Shown: piece by piece, positions 53,879 to 62,878 of the stretch | How positions within the stretch are numbered: the stretch's first letter is position 1 | Layout of the letters: the number at the start of each line of letters is the position of its first letter | Source: Haloferax sp. Q22 | GTDB lineage: Archaea; Halobacteriota; Halobacteria; Halobacteriales; Haloferacaceae | DNA: 64,000 nt | Direction of reading: 5' to 3' | Assembly: GCF_001482285.1 (NCBI RefSeq) | Contig: NZ_LOEP01000005.1 | Location: forward strand, 124,001-188,000 | Position numbers and translations under genes: made by a program | The notes under the pieces: generated by a model | Database searches by the model: none | Told to the model about the DNA's origin: nothing | The model's input: the letters and a program-made list of their open reading frames with translations, nothing else

Positions 53879-54292
53879 TTACTCGTCCTCGTCGCCGTCG
53901 TCGCCGGGCGACTCGATTTCGACTTCGACCGCGCCGTCGTCGTCGTCGGTCTCGTCGGCCTCGTCTTCCGTCTCGTCTTCGGGGTCGTGTTCGACGGTGA
54001 CCGTGGCGTCTTCGTCGTCGGCCGCGTCGTCGGTCGCCGTCTCGCTCTCGGCGGGATCGTCGGCGAGCGCGATGTCGGTAAAGGAGTCCCCGGACGACGA
54101 GCGAAGCCTAGAGACGGCGTAAGCGACGCCCACGAGGAGCAAGGCGACGAGGAGCAGCCGGCCGTACGAGCGGCCGCCCGAGGACTCGTCGTCGACGGCT
54201 TCCTGTTCGGAGTCGGCGTCGAACTCCTCCAGTTCGACGTCGAATTCGTCTTGCGATTCCTCCACGGACCGGATGAAGTCGATGAGAGACAT
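53879..54292 (-). CDS. Acidic single-span membrane protein
   Basis: A 137-aa protein with an acidic N-terminal segment, one membrane helix (YGRLLLVALLLVGVAYAV) at about residues 43-60, and a very acidic Asp/Glu-rich C-terminal half. The composition is typical of haloarchaeal secreted or membrane proteins. No domain recognised. Divergent from the LURP-like gene. Confidence 0.6.
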   Translation of the reverse strand: MSLIDFIRSVEESQDEFDVELEEFDADSEQEAVDDESSGGRSYGRLLLVALLLVGVAYAVSRLRSSSGDSFTDIALADDPAESETATDDAADDEDATVTVEHDPEDETEDEADETDDDDGAVEVEIESPGDDGDEDE

Positions 54293-54423
54293 GTGAAGTG
54301 TGGTTCGGCGAGGCCGCAGTAGGCGTCGTTCGCGAGGGAACGAGCCCGTCCGTCCGTACGCGCGTCGGGGACATAAGTCGTCCCCCAGAAGGGTTTTAGC
54401 CACCCCGGCGACCATCGGGAATC

Positions 54424-54963
54424 GTGTTCGACAGCTCCCGCTACGAGGTCCGACAGAAAGTGTCCATCAGTAACAAGTACGTCGTCTACGAGGGCGACGA
54501 CCCCATCCTCTCGGCGAAGCAAAAGAAGTTCAAGCTGAAAGAGGACTTCCGGCTGAACGACCACGACACCGGCGAGGAACGCTTCCGTGTCAAGGCCGAC
54601 AGCGTCTTCGACGTGTCGACCGCTTACGACATCGTCGACAGTCGGACCGGCGAGCGCGTCGGCGCGGTCAAACGCGGCGCGTTCTCGTTCGCCAAACACA
54701 CCTACCAACTGCTCGGCCCCGACGGCTCCGTCGTGGGTCGAATCGTCGAGGACAACGTCCCGATGGCGGTCGCCAGACGACTCCTCACGACGCTCATCCC
54801 CTTCTCGTATCGCATCGAGGACGCGGCCGGCGAGCCGGTCGGCGCGGTGAGCGAGCAGTTCTCTCTCCGGGACAAGTACACTATCGACGTGGACCGCGAG
54901 CGTATCGACCCGCGACTCGCCGTCGTCGGCGCGGTCGTGATAGACGCCATCGAGGAGAACTGA
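54424..54963 (+). CDS. LURP-one-related (tubby-like fold) protein
   Basis: A 179-aa protein starting with GTG. Beta-strand pairs (YEVRQKVSISNKYVVYEGDDPILSAKQKKFKLKED split over strands; then DSRTGERVGAVKR and DAAGEPVGAVSEQFSLRDKY) match the LURP/Tubby C-terminal fold, which binds membrane lipids in some proteins. No membrane helix is present. A GTTTTAGC element lies about 30 bases upstream. Confidence 0.8.
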   Translation: MFDSSRYEVRQKVSISNKYVVYEGDDPILSAKQKKFKLKEDFRLNDHDTGEERFRVKADSVFDVSTAYDIVDSRTGERVGAVKRGAFSFAKHTYQLLGPDGSVVGRIVEDNVPMAVARRLLTTLIPFSYRIEDAAGEPVGAVSEQFSLRDKYTIDVDRERIDPRLAVVGAVVIDAIEEN

Positions 54964-55060
54964 AACCGGCCGAGTCATCGCCCACACGCCGCCGGTAACT
55001 CAAAGAGTTATTTGACATTCGGGTAACTATTTTTCGCGGATTCGAGTAGTGTCGGATGGC

Positions 55061-55576
55061 ATGTTCGAACGAATCCAACTCCGTTGGTTCGTCGTCGCCG
55101 CCCTCGTCTGCGCCACCCTCGTCGGCGGGACGACCGCGGCCGCAGCACAGAACGCCTCGTCGGTGTCGCTCGCGACGACCGGCGGGAACGTGACCGTCAC
55201 GCAGGCCGAAGACGTGACGATTCGGGGAACGAGCGACCTCGAAGCGGGGACGACGCTCTCGGTCCGCGTCCAGTCGGCCGGCGACACGAGCCCGCGGTTC
55301 CTCAAGACGAGCGAGGCCGTCGTCGGCGAGAACGGGAACTTCTCGGCGACCCTCGACTTCTCGGAGATTCCGCCGGGCTCGACGTTCTCCGTCTCGGTTC
55401 GTAACGGGTCGAACGCGCTCGCGGAGGCCGAGGGCGTCGTCGTCGAGGACGCAGCGTCGACGACCACCTCGGCGTCGACGACCGACACCGGCATCCCCGG
55501 CTTCGGCACGGGAGTCGGCGCGCTCGCAGTCGCGGGGCTCGGTGCGGCGGCGCTGCTCGCGGGTCGTCGGGCGTGA
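55061..55576 (+). CDS. Secreted PGF-CTERM surface protein
   Basis: A 171-aa protein with a Sec-type signal (FVVAALVCATLVGGTTAAAA), a threonine-rich beta-sandwich middle and the C-terminal PGF-CTERM signal (GIPGFGTGVGALAVAGLGAAALLAGRR). Such proteins are lipid-linked to the cell surface after archaeosortase cleavage. The alternative start at 55049 (GTG) would add four residues. Carries N-glycosylation-type sequons. Confidence 0.8.
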   Translation: MFERIQLRWFVVAALVCATLVGGTTAAAAQNASSVSLATTGGNVTVTQAEDVTIRGTSDLEAGTTLSVRVQSAGDTSPRFLKTSEAVVGENGNFSATLDFSEIPPGSTFSVSVRNGSNALAEAEGVVVEDAASTTTSASTTDTGIPGFGTGVGALAVAGLGAAALLAGRRA

Positions 55577-55615
55577 GAATCGAACCGCAAACAGCGAACC
55601 GCGGTTCGGGCGAGG

Positions 55616-57289
55616 TCAGTCCTCGCGGCGGAGTCGCGTGACGACGAAGTCGCGCTCTAGCTCGCCGAGGAACTCGCCGAGCCGCGGCCCCTGTTCGGCG
55701 TCGAAGAACAGGCGGTAGCCGGCGGCGAAGAAGTCGCCCATCTCGATGTCGTGGCGGCGCGCCGTCTCGTAGATTTCGCCCTGAATCGCCTCGCCGTCGT
55801 GGCCCTCGGCGACGAAGTCCGCGAGGTCGTCGAGGGCGGCTTCGACCGCGGGCTCGAAGTCGAACTCGGGGAGTTCGACCTGCAGGCGGTAGTTGTACTG
55901 GTTGTCCATCTTCTCGGCCCAGCGGCGGGCGCGTTCGACCCGGTCGAGCGCCTCCTCGACCACCTCGTCGGGCGTGTCCTCGTCGAAGAAGCCCTCGTTG
56001 CGGGCCATCTTGACGCGCAGGTCCTCGTCGTCGGTCATGCCGAGGACGGCCGCGAACGTGTACGGGAGTCGAATCCGGTCCTCGCGGACCTCGTCCACGA
56101 CGAACGGGTAGGCGCGCTCGGCGAACCGGGTCAGGCTCTCGTCGTCGACCTCGCCGAAGTAGGCGCGCTCGAAGCGGTCGAAGTCGTCCACGAGCTGGTC
56201 GAGTCGCGTGAGGTCGAGATCACGGGCCTTCCGCGGGTTGAGCGCGAAGAAGTACCGGAGCACCTCGGGTTCGAGCAGGTCGAGCATCTCCGCGACGGTG
56301 ACGATGTTGCCGGCGGACGACGACAGCGCCTCGCCGTTGAGCGTGAACCACTCGTACACCATCGGCACCGGCGGCTCGATGCCGAGGACGTTCTCGGCGA
56401 TGTCCGTGCCGGAAGGCCACGAGCCCTCGGCGTGGTCCTTGCCGAACGGCTCGAAGTCGACGCCGAGGACCTGCCACTGGCCGGGCCACTCGAAGCGCCA
56501 CGGCAGTTTGCCCTCGCGGAACGTCGCGGTCCCCTCGTGGCCGCAGCCGTCGATGGTGTTGTCGCCGACGGTCATGTCGGTACAGACGTAGTCGACGGTG
56601 CCGGCGTCGAGGTCGATGTCCGTGACCGTCTCCGTGATTTTGCCGCACTCGGCGCAGACGGGATTAAACGGAACGTAGTCCTCGTCGACCTTCGACTGGT
56701 ACTCGCCCAGCACCTCGCGGGCGGTGTCGGCGTGTTCGAGGACGTGTTCGACCACGGGGTCGAAATCACCGTTCTCGTACAGTTCGGTGTTGGAAATCAT
56801 CTCCACCGGGACGCCGAGGCGGTCGGCGTCGGCCTTCAGGAGCGCCGCGAAGTGCGCCGCGTACGACTCGGCCTCGCCGAACGGGTCCGGAATCGACGTG
56901 TACGGCTTGCCGAGGTTGCGGCCGAGCGCGCCGGCGTCGACCTCGCCGAGACCGACGATGTTGCCGTCGGCGTCGGCGAGCTTTCGCGGGAGCTTCCGGA
57001 GCGGGTCCTTATCGTCGCTGGTGAACACCTGCCGGACCTCGTGGCCGCGCTCGCGGAGCACCTCGGCGACGAAGTAGCCGCGCATAATCTCGTTGAAGTT
57101 GCCGAGATGGGCCACGCCGGACGGTGAGACGCCGCCCTTGACGACGACCGGTTCGTCGGGGTCGCGGGCCTCGATTTCGTCGGCGACCTCGTCGGCCCAG
57201 AAGCCGTGGTGGTTGGCGGCCGCGTCGCCGTCGGCGTCGGTCGCGTCCGCGGGGGGGGCGTCGCCGCGGGAGGGGTCGTCGGTCGTCAT
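55616..57289 (-). CDS. lysS: Lysyl-tRNA synthetase, class I
   Basis: A 557-aa class I LysRS, the archaeal form. The HIGH-like motif is in SGVAHLGNFNE near residue 61, the KMSKS-equivalent is SSSAGN, and CAEC...CGHEG is a zinc-binding region. The first 25 residues are an acidic extension with no counterpart in short homologues. It follows pyrH with a one-base gap. It charges tRNA-Lys with lysine. Confidence 0.95.
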   Translation of the reverse strand: MTTDDPSRGDAPPADATDADGDAAANHHGFWADEVADEIEARDPDEPVVVKGGVSPSGVAHLGNFNEIMRGYFVAEVLRERGHEVRQVFTSDDKDPLRKLPRKLADADGNIVGLGEVDAGALGRNLGKPYTSIPDPFGEAESYAAHFAALLKADADRLGVPVEMISNTELYENGDFDPVVEHVLEHADTAREVLGEYQSKVDEDYVPFNPVCAECGKITETVTDIDLDAGTVDYVCTDMTVGDNTIDGCGHEGTATFREGKLPWRFEWPGQWQVLGVDFEPFGKDHAEGSWPSGTDIAENVLGIEPPVPMVYEWFTLNGEALSSSAGNIVTVAEMLDLLEPEVLRYFFALNPRKARDLDLTRLDQLVDDFDRFERAYFGEVDDESLTRFAERAYPFVVDEVREDRIRLPYTFAAVLGMTDDEDLRVKMARNEGFFDEDTPDEVVEEALDRVERARRWAEKMDNQYNYRLQVELPEFDFEPAVEAALDDLADFVAEGHDGEAIQGEIYETARRHDIEMGDFFAAGYRLFFDAEQGPRLGEFLGELERDFVVTRLRRED

Positions 57290-57290
57290 C

Positions 57291-58004
57291 TCAGGGAGCC
57301 CAGTAGGTCGGTTCGTCGCCGCCCTCGGGGATGATGTCGGTGCCCGTGTGCTCGCCGCGGAGAACCGCCGGCGTGATGCGGTCGGGATCCGTGCCGTCGA
57401 GGACGATGGTGCGCATCTTCGCGCGCTCGATGAGCTTCGCGGCGAGGAGGTCGACCGGGGCGGACGACCCGGCGTTCATCTCGATGTCGCCGATGACGCC
57501 GACGAGTTCCGCGGCGGTCATCTCCTCGAACTTCGTCGCGTCGGAGTCGGTCTTCGGGTCGGCGCTGAACACGCCGTCGACGCTGGTCGCGTAGACGAGC
57601 AGGTCGGCGTCGACGTACTCGGCGAGCGCGGCCGCGACGGCGTCGGTGGTCTGACCGGGCATGACGCCACCCATGACCGAGATGTCGCCGCGCCGAATGG
57701 CGTCGCCGGCGTCCTCGTAGTCGTGGGCGACCTTGGGGTCGACCTGCGAGCCGAGCGCCGCGATGAGTAGGCGGGCGTTGATTCTGGTCACGTCGATGCC
57801 GATCTGGTCGAGTTGGACCTCGTTCGCACCGAGGTCGCGGGCGGCACCGATGTAGTCACGGGCGACGCCGCCGCCGCCGACGACTGCACCGATTTCGCAC
57901 CCGTCTCGCGCGAGCGTTTCGACGACGGAGGCGTGACCCTCCACGCGTCGGGCGTCGAGGTCCGGCGCGAGCACGCTTCCGCCGATGGAGATGACGACTC
58001 TCAT
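57291..58004 (-). CDS. pyrH: UMP kinase (uridylate kinase)
   Basis: A 237-aa amino-acid-kinase-fold enzyme that phosphorylates UMP to UDP. ISIGGSVLAPDLD gives the glycine-rich loop, VVGGGGVARDYI the UMP/ATP-binding segment, and MGGVMPGQTTDAVAAALAEY the catalytic-loop region. Archaeal PyrH is usually 220-235 aa. It precedes lysS in a two-gene operon. Confidence 0.95.
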   Translation of the reverse strand: MRVVISIGGSVLAPDLDARRVEGHASVVETLARDGCEIGAVVGGGGVARDYIGAARDLGANEVQLDQIGIDVTRINARLLIAALGSQVDPKVAHDYEDAGDAIRRGDISVMGGVMPGQTTDAVAAALAEYVDADLLVYATSVDGVFSADPKTDSDATKFEEMTAAELVGVIGDIEMNAGSSAPVDLLAAKLIERAKMRTIVLDGTDPDRITPAVLRGEHTGTDIIPEGGDEPTYWAP

Positions 58005-58097
58005 TGCACACGGATATCCGTGAGCGCATCTTAAGGGTTATCAAGTGCGAGACGCCCGTGTCGGGGGCTTTAAACCACTCTCGCGGCGACTACCGGT

Positions 58098-58433
58098 ATG
58101 CGACTCGTCACCGTGGAGACGGTCACGCTCATCGTCGTCGGCTGGGTGCTCGCCCTCGGAGCGATTCTCGCCCGCCACCGACGCGGCGAGTTCGACCGGC
58201 GGACCGTCTTCAACTGGGCGTTGGTGGCCTGTTTTTCCGTCGGCTGGGCGCTCTGGCAGTTCGATACGCTCCCCGCGACGGCCGACACGCACGTCGGCGC
58301 GGCGGCCCCGTGGGTGGCGACGCTTCTCAGTCTGGCCGGCGTGGCCATCGCCGTCCACCTCTATCGGACCCGCCCGCGCGCCGAGGCGGAGCCGTCGGCC
58401 GAGTCCGACGAGACCGGCACGGAGCAATCTTAA
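58098..58433 (+). CDS. Three-helix membrane protein
   Basis: A 111-aa protein with three hydrophobic helices (about residues 8-23, 38-51 and 73-88) and an acidic C-terminal tail. It is divergent from pyrH and 24 bases upstream of moaE. No family recognised. Confidence 0.7.
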   Translation: MRLVTVETVTLIVVGWVLALGAILARHRRGEFDRRTVFNWALVACFSVGWALWQFDTLPATADTHVGAAAPWVATLLSLAGVAIAVHLYRTRPRAEAEPSAESDETGTEQS

Positions 58434-58457
58434 ACCGCCGCGGGCCGTCCTTCGGGT

Positions 58458-59243
58458 ATGCACGTCCTCGGAATCGTCGGCGCGGGCGCGACAACGCTCT
58501 GCGACCGACTCGCCGCGCAGTTGGACGGCCGCGTCGCCACCGTCGAATCGCTCCCCGAGAGCGCGACCGAACCGGAGTCAACAGACAGCGCCGCCGCCGC
58601 GTACGGGCTCTCACCGGACGGCAACTGGGTCGGGACCGGCGACGACCGCGACCTCGACGGCCTCCTCGACGACCTCTCGGCGGAGTACGACTACGCGCTT
58701 CTCTCGGGGTTCCCCGACGCTCGCGTCCCGACTGTCGCGCTCGCGGGCGCGGAGGCGGCGAACGTCGTCGCAGAGGCCGAAACGGCGGGGGCGGCGGATG
58801 TGGCGTCCCTCGCCGCCGAAATCGACTCACACGAGCCGCACATCACGCTCGAAACGCTGGTCGAGCGCGCGAAGGCGGACCCGCTGGAGGTGTACGCCGG
58901 AGCGATTGCGACGTTCACCGGGCGGGTGCGCGCGAAGGAATCGGAAGACGACGACCCGACGCTCAGCCTCGAATTCGAGAAGTACGACGGCGTCGCGGAG
59001 TCGAAGATGGCCGCGATTTCGGCGGAGTTGGAGGAGCGCGACGGCGTTCTCCGCGTCCTCATGCACCACCGAGTGGGCGTCATCGGCGACGGCGAGGACA
59101 TCGTGTTCGTCGTCGTCCTCGCCGGCCACCGGCGAGAGGCGTTCAGAACGGTCGAAGACGGCATCGACCGCCTGAAAGACGAGGTACCGATATTCAAGAA
59201 GGAGACGACCACCGACGAGGAGTTCTGGGTCCACGACCGCTGA
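58458..59243 (+). CDS. moaE: Molybdopterin synthase large subunit MoaE with MobB-like N-terminus
   Basis: A 261-aa fusion. The C-terminal half is MoaE: YAGAIATFTGRVR, EKYDGVAESKM, HHRVGVIGDGED, GHRREAF and the VPIFKKE lysine. It inserts sulfur into precursor Z with MoaD. The N-terminal 100 residues resemble MobB-type P-loop proteins, but the Walker A-like loop GIVGAGATTL has Ala where Lys is needed, so nucleotide binding is doubtful. Part of the cofactor pathway with mobA and nasA. Confidence 0.9.
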   Translation: MHVLGIVGAGATTLCDRLAAQLDGRVATVESLPESATEPESTDSAAAAYGLSPDGNWVGTGDDRDLDGLLDDLSAEYDYALLSGFPDARVPTVALAGAEAANVVAEAETAGAADVASLAAEIDSHEPHITLETLVERAKADPLEVYAGAIATFTGRVRAKESEDDDPTLSLEFEKYDGVAESKMAAISAELEERDGVLRVLMHHRVGVIGDGEDIVFVVVLAGHRREAFRTVEDGIDRLKDEVPIFKKETTTDEEFWVHDR

Positions 59244-59550
59244 GGTGGGGCGGATTATTCAGAATACGCGGATAGTCGCGAAGGCGCGAAAATCGGCCGA
59301 TATTGCGGACTTTGTTGCCGCAAAATCCGGCGTCTGACGGGGTGAAACGGGGCGTATTTGCCCCCATATATTCAACATAGTTCTCTCAGAAAGGATTTCT
59401 CAAAATCGATTCTAAAAAATCTAAGCTGATTTCAAAGATTCCTAAAATGTACCCTTTGAGTCGATTCAAGCTGAAAGCGGCCGAACTAATTCTAACGGAC
59501 CTTCCTTTATAACAGGTGATAGGCCATTAGGTGGAAGTGAGGTGTACCAG
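59244..59550. promoter_or_regulatory. A+T-rich upstream region of the DUF7123-like gene
   Basis: Three hundred bases with no gene, A+T-rich from about 59355. An imperfect inverted repeat lies near 59306-59331 (CGGACTTTG with CAAAATCCG, one mismatch), near the moaE end. A TATA box TTTATAAC at 59506-59513 precedes the gene. The rest may hold regulator sites. Confidence 0.5.
59506..59513 (+). promoter_or_regulatory. TATA box of the DUF7123-like gene
   Basis: TTTATAAC, about 38 bases before the ATG at 59551, with a GAGGTG Shine-Dalgarno-like stretch at 59539-59544. The leader would be about 12 bases. Confidence 0.6.
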
Positions 59551-59796
59551 ATGAGCGCAACAGTACCCCCCTCCACCGACAGTAGCTCCAAGGAAGACCG
59601 CCTCAAGCAGTACCTGCTCGACCGTGCGAAAGACGGCGAGATGTACTTCAAGAGCAAATTCATCGCCGACGACGTCGGCCTGTCTCCCAAGGAAATCGGC
59701 GCACTGATGGTCAAGCTCCGCGACTCCGCGACGGACCTGACCATCGAGAAGTGGTCGTACACGAGCGCGACCACGTGGCGCGTCGAGACCGCCTGA
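59551..59796 (+). CDS. Small winged-helix-like protein, DUF7123-like
   Basis: An 81-aa protein. After a short Ser/Thr-rich start, KEDRLKQYLLDRAKDGEMYFKSKFIADDVGLS looks like a winged-helix DNA-binding core (helix-turn-helix with a conserved K-x-F-I-A-x-D-V), ending in a wing (KWSYTSATTWRVETA). I link it to haloarchaeal DUF7123 from memory. It may regulate transcription. The TATA box is very clear. Confidence 0.75.
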   Translation: MSATVPPSTDSSSKEDRLKQYLLDRAKDGEMYFKSKFIADDVGLSPKEIGALMVKLRDSATDLTIEKWSYTSATTWRVETA

Positions 59797-60239
59797 AGCC
59801 CGCATTGCCCGCCCCGGTCCCGACCGACGCCAGCGCCAACACCGCGCACCGCCCGGACGGTCCCCGGACGAACTGAACGCGACCCCGCAACGACCCACAG
59901 CCCCACAGCACACACCGAGCGCGCTCGGAACCCAAGCCGAGACGCGACTCGACCACCCGACTGCCCGACTGCCCCGTCCGGTTCGTGACGCCGACGAACC
60001 GATACCCCTCCCACGGCACAGGTAACCGAACCCCCGCGTAAGCCCGCTGGAACGGTCTCCACCACACACCCCCGGTGACGGCCCGCCCGCTCCACGGCGA
60101 CGACCGCACGCTTTCGGCGACGCTCCGGTTTCTCAAGTTGGTCGCAGACGAACCGAGCGAGAGCCGTCTCGGTCGTCGCCGGCGGCTCAAAGACGGACCG
60201 TCACGGGGTTTATGAACGTCCCGCGCCTACCTGCCGTCG
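59797..60239. other. C-rich intergenic region, no gene seen
   Basis: A 443-base gap. From about 59805 to 60070 the plus strand is strongly C-rich and G-poor, unlike coding DNA around it. Long minus-strand frames exist here but are arginine/glycine-rich and not credible. A TTTATG element at about 60208 is a promoter for the following gene. Confidence 0.5.
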
Positions 60240-61379
60240 ATGGAACAGTCCGAATCGGCGGACGGACCGCCGGTGGAAGCACTTCGCGCCGTCTTCGACG
60301 TTCACGAAGTGCGGTCAGACGGTCGCCGACGAATCTACTACGGCGAGTCGCTCGTCCCCGAGCAGATGCTCGTCCGCGAAATCTGGCCGTCGTTCCGGCA
60401 GGCCGGCTACGACGTGCAAGCGCAGGTCTCGGAACTCGGACAGACTGACGTGGTCATCGTCGAGCCGGCCTCGCAGGGTGTCGAGGGAATCCCGTGGAAG
60501 AACATCACGCTGTTCGCGCTGACGGTCCTCTCGACGCTTTTCGTCGGCGCGTACGCGTGGTACTACATCCCCCTGTCTGACATCACCGCGAACCCGCTCG
60601 TGCTCCTGCGGGCGTGGCCCTTCACCGCCGCCGTCCTCGGCGTCCTCTCGGTCCACGAACTCGGCCACTACGCAGTCGGTCGATACCACGGCGTCAACGT
60701 CTCGCTGCCCTATCTCATCCCGTTTATCTTCCCGTTCGGCACGCTCGGTGCTATCATCCGTATGCGCGGGCAGATGCCCGACCGGAAGACGCTGTTCGAC
60801 ATCGGCGTCGCCGGCCCGCTCGCCGGCCTCGCGGCGACTATCGTCGTCACCGTCATCGGCCTCTCGCTCGAACCGATGACCGTCCCGAGTCGAGTCCTCG
60901 CCGGGTCGGCCGACACCATCGTCTTCAACAATCCGCCACTCCTCGACGCTATCGCGACCGTCCTCGGTCAGCCGACGGAGTACGCCGACCCCCGAACCGT
61001 CGTCCACCCCGTCGTCATCGGCGGCTGGGTCGGGATGTTCTTCACCGTCCTCAACCTGCTCCCCGTCGGTCAACTCGACGGGGGCCACATGGTCCGGGCG
61101 ATGCTCGGCGAGCGCCAGGAGTCGCTCGCGGCGGCCGTCCCGCTCGTCCTGTTCGGCATCGCCGGCTACCTCCACTACGTCCGCGGCCTCGGCCTCAACC
61201 AGTCCGTCGGCCTGTGGTTCTTCTGGGGGCTGATGTCGACGTTCATCGCCTACAACGGGCCGGCGAAGCCGATAGACGAGACGCCGCTCGGACCGGTTCG
61301 GATGGCCGTCGGCCTGTTCACGTTCGCCCTCGGCGCGGCGTGTTTCCTCCTCGTGCCGGTTCAGGTCATTCCGGGGTGA
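60240..61379 (+). CDS. Site-2 protease family intramembrane metalloprotease
   Basis: A 379-aa M50-type protease. A soluble N-terminal domain of 80 residues precedes the membrane part; HELGH at residues 139-143 and NLLPVGQLDGGH near 277-288 carry the zinc ligands. About six helices. It likely cleaves membrane-anchored regulators. Distinct from the PDZ-containing relative at 51944. Confidence 0.9.
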   Translation: MEQSESADGPPVEALRAVFDVHEVRSDGRRRIYYGESLVPEQMLVREIWPSFRQAGYDVQAQVSELGQTDVVIVEPASQGVEGIPWKNITLFALTVLSTLFVGAYAWYYIPLSDITANPLVLLRAWPFTAAVLGVLSVHELGHYAVGRYHGVNVSLPYLIPFIFPFGTLGAIIRMRGQMPDRKTLFDIGVAGPLAGLAATIVVTVIGLSLEPMTVPSRVLAGSADTIVFNNPPLLDAIATVLGQPTEYADPRTVVHPVVIGGWVGMFFTVLNLLPVGQLDGGHMVRAMLGERQESLAAAVPLVLFGIAGYLHYVRGLGLNQSVGLWFFWGLMSTFIAYNGPAKPIDETPLGPVRMAVGLFTFALGAACFLLVPVQVIPG

Positions 61380-61580
61380 GGCGCGGGCGGACGGCAGTGC
61401 GAAGAGAGGGTTACTCGGGCCGTGAAACAGCTCAATAGGACGGGTATGATGTGTTGAATAGCTAGCTGAGACTGCCACAAATCGCCACCCGTTCGTTTGG
61501 CTACCGGTCGGGTGAAGCCGCCGTGAGGCCGGGGCCGAATCGGACATAATGTATTTCACCAGACAGCTTCGACGTCGCCT

Positions 61581-61775
61581 ATGGAGAGAAACGAACTCTA
61601 CCACGTCGTCGGGTTATTCCTGTTGGCGATGGTAACACTGACGTGCGATTTCTCTGGGTTCACCTTCCCAGCGAGCATATTCGGCGGCCTTGCGCAGATT
61701 ATCTCCTACGCGGTGATGGTCATCGCTCCGTCGTACGTTATCGCAGACATCGCGGTTCAACTGACCGGCAGTTAG
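61581..61775 (+). CDS. Small two-helix membrane protein
   Basis: A 64-aa protein with hydrophobic segments LYHVVGLFLLAMVTLTC and GLAQIISYAVMVIAPSYVIADIAV. The ATG is preceded by a purine-rich leader. The 201 bases between the protease and this gene hold only a promoter-like region. Unknown role. Confidence 0.55.
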   Translation: MERNELYHVVGLFLLAMVTLTCDFSGFTFPASIFGGLAQIISYAVMVIAPSYVIADIAVQLTGS

Positions 61776-61834
61776 TTCGGCTGTGTCCGGGGCTTCGACG
61801 ACCGGATAGTAACCGTAGCTGCCAACGGCGTCAG

Positions 61835-62728
61835 CTATTCGTCGCCGCCGTGGGTGTAACCGCGGTCCGGCACGGGCTCGCCGTCGGCGATGACGGCGGC
61901 CTCAGCGGATTTCTCGACCGCCTTCCCGACCACCGTGAGCGGCACGTCCGCCGCGTCGCGGGCGGCGTCGAGCGCCGACTCGGGGAGCGTGAACACGAGT
62001 TCGAAGTCCTCGCCGAAGAACGCCGCGAGGTCGCGTCTGTCGTCGGAATCGGTCGCCACCTCGGCGACGCCGTCGTGGACCGGGAGCGCGTCGAAGTCGA
62101 GTTCGAAACCGCAGTCGCTGGCCTCCGCGAGCTGGTGGACCGAGCGGGCGAGGCCGTCGCTCGAATCCATCATCGCCGTCGCCGACCCGCGGAGGGCGAC
62201 GCCGGCGGCGACGCGGGGCGTGAACCGGAAGAGGTCGTTCGCGCGGACGGTCTCGCCCGCCTCGAACAGGCGGACGGCGGCGGCGGAGCGGCCGAGTTCG
62301 CCGGTGACGCAGAGCAGGTCGCCCGGCTCCGCGCCCGAGCGCCGAACCGGGTCGTCGGTGCGGCCGATGGCCGTCGTCGCCGTCGTGAACTCCTGGTGGG
62401 TGTCGAGGTCGCCGCCGACGTACGCCGCGTCGACCGCCTCGCACACGTCCCGCGCGCCCCGGACGAAGTCGCCGAGTTCGGTCTCGTCGAGTTCGACGGC
62501 GGCGTAGGCGGCGACGGCGCAGGTGGCGCTCGCGCCCATCGCGGCCACGTCCGAGAGGGACGCGCCGACGGCCCGCCAACCGGCGGTGTAGCGGGTCGTC
62601 CCCGCGGGGAAGTCCGTCGTCTCGTGGAGCATGTCGGTCGTGACGACGAGGTCGTCCACGACGGCGGCGTCGTCGCCGGCACCGGGGAGGTCCGCGGCGA
62701 GCAGTCTGAGGGCGGCGCGCTCGTCCAT
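61835..62728 (-). CDS. thiL: Thiamine-monophosphate kinase
   Basis: A 297-aa ATP-dependent kinase that converts thiamine phosphate to thiamine diphosphate. Family landmarks are PGAGDDAAVVDDLVVTTDML at the N-terminus with the metal-binding acidic run, RAVGASLSDVAAMGA, VGGDLD and MDSSDGLARSVHQLAEAS; the PurM-like fold continues. ATG 62728 is preferred because LAADLPGAGDD follows directly. The length is near the usual 300. Confidence 0.94.
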   Translation of the reverse strand: MDERAALRLLAADLPGAGDDAAVVDDLVVTTDMLHETTDFPAGTTRYTAGWRAVGASLSDVAAMGASATCAVAAYAAVELDETELGDFVRGARDVCEAVDAAYVGGDLDTHQEFTTATTAIGRTDDPVRRSGAEPGDLLCVTGELGRSAAAVRLFEAGETVRANDLFRFTPRVAAGVALRGSATAMMDSSDGLARSVHQLAEASDCGFELDFDALPVHDGVAEVATDSDDRRDLAAFFGEDFELVFTLPESALDAARDAADVPLTVVGKAVEKSAEAAVIADGEPVPDRGYTHGGDE

Positions 62729-62878
62729 ATGCGGACGTGTCGGGCGGAGCGGAAATGTCCACCTATCCGACAACGGGCGGCGGTGCGGACCGCGAGCCCA
62801 CGACTGCGTCGGTCCGGACCTGTTTCTTGGCCGTCGAATCCGGTGACTTAATGCCCGTCGTAGACGCATCCCCAGCAA

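Noticed and set aside
55751-57127. Plus-strand frame antisense to lysS
   Set aside because: Shadow of a clear class I LysRS gene.
59466-60190. Minus-strand frames in the C-rich spacer
   Set aside because: Arg/Gly-rich products unlike halophilic proteins; they exist only because the spacer lacks stop-forming bases.
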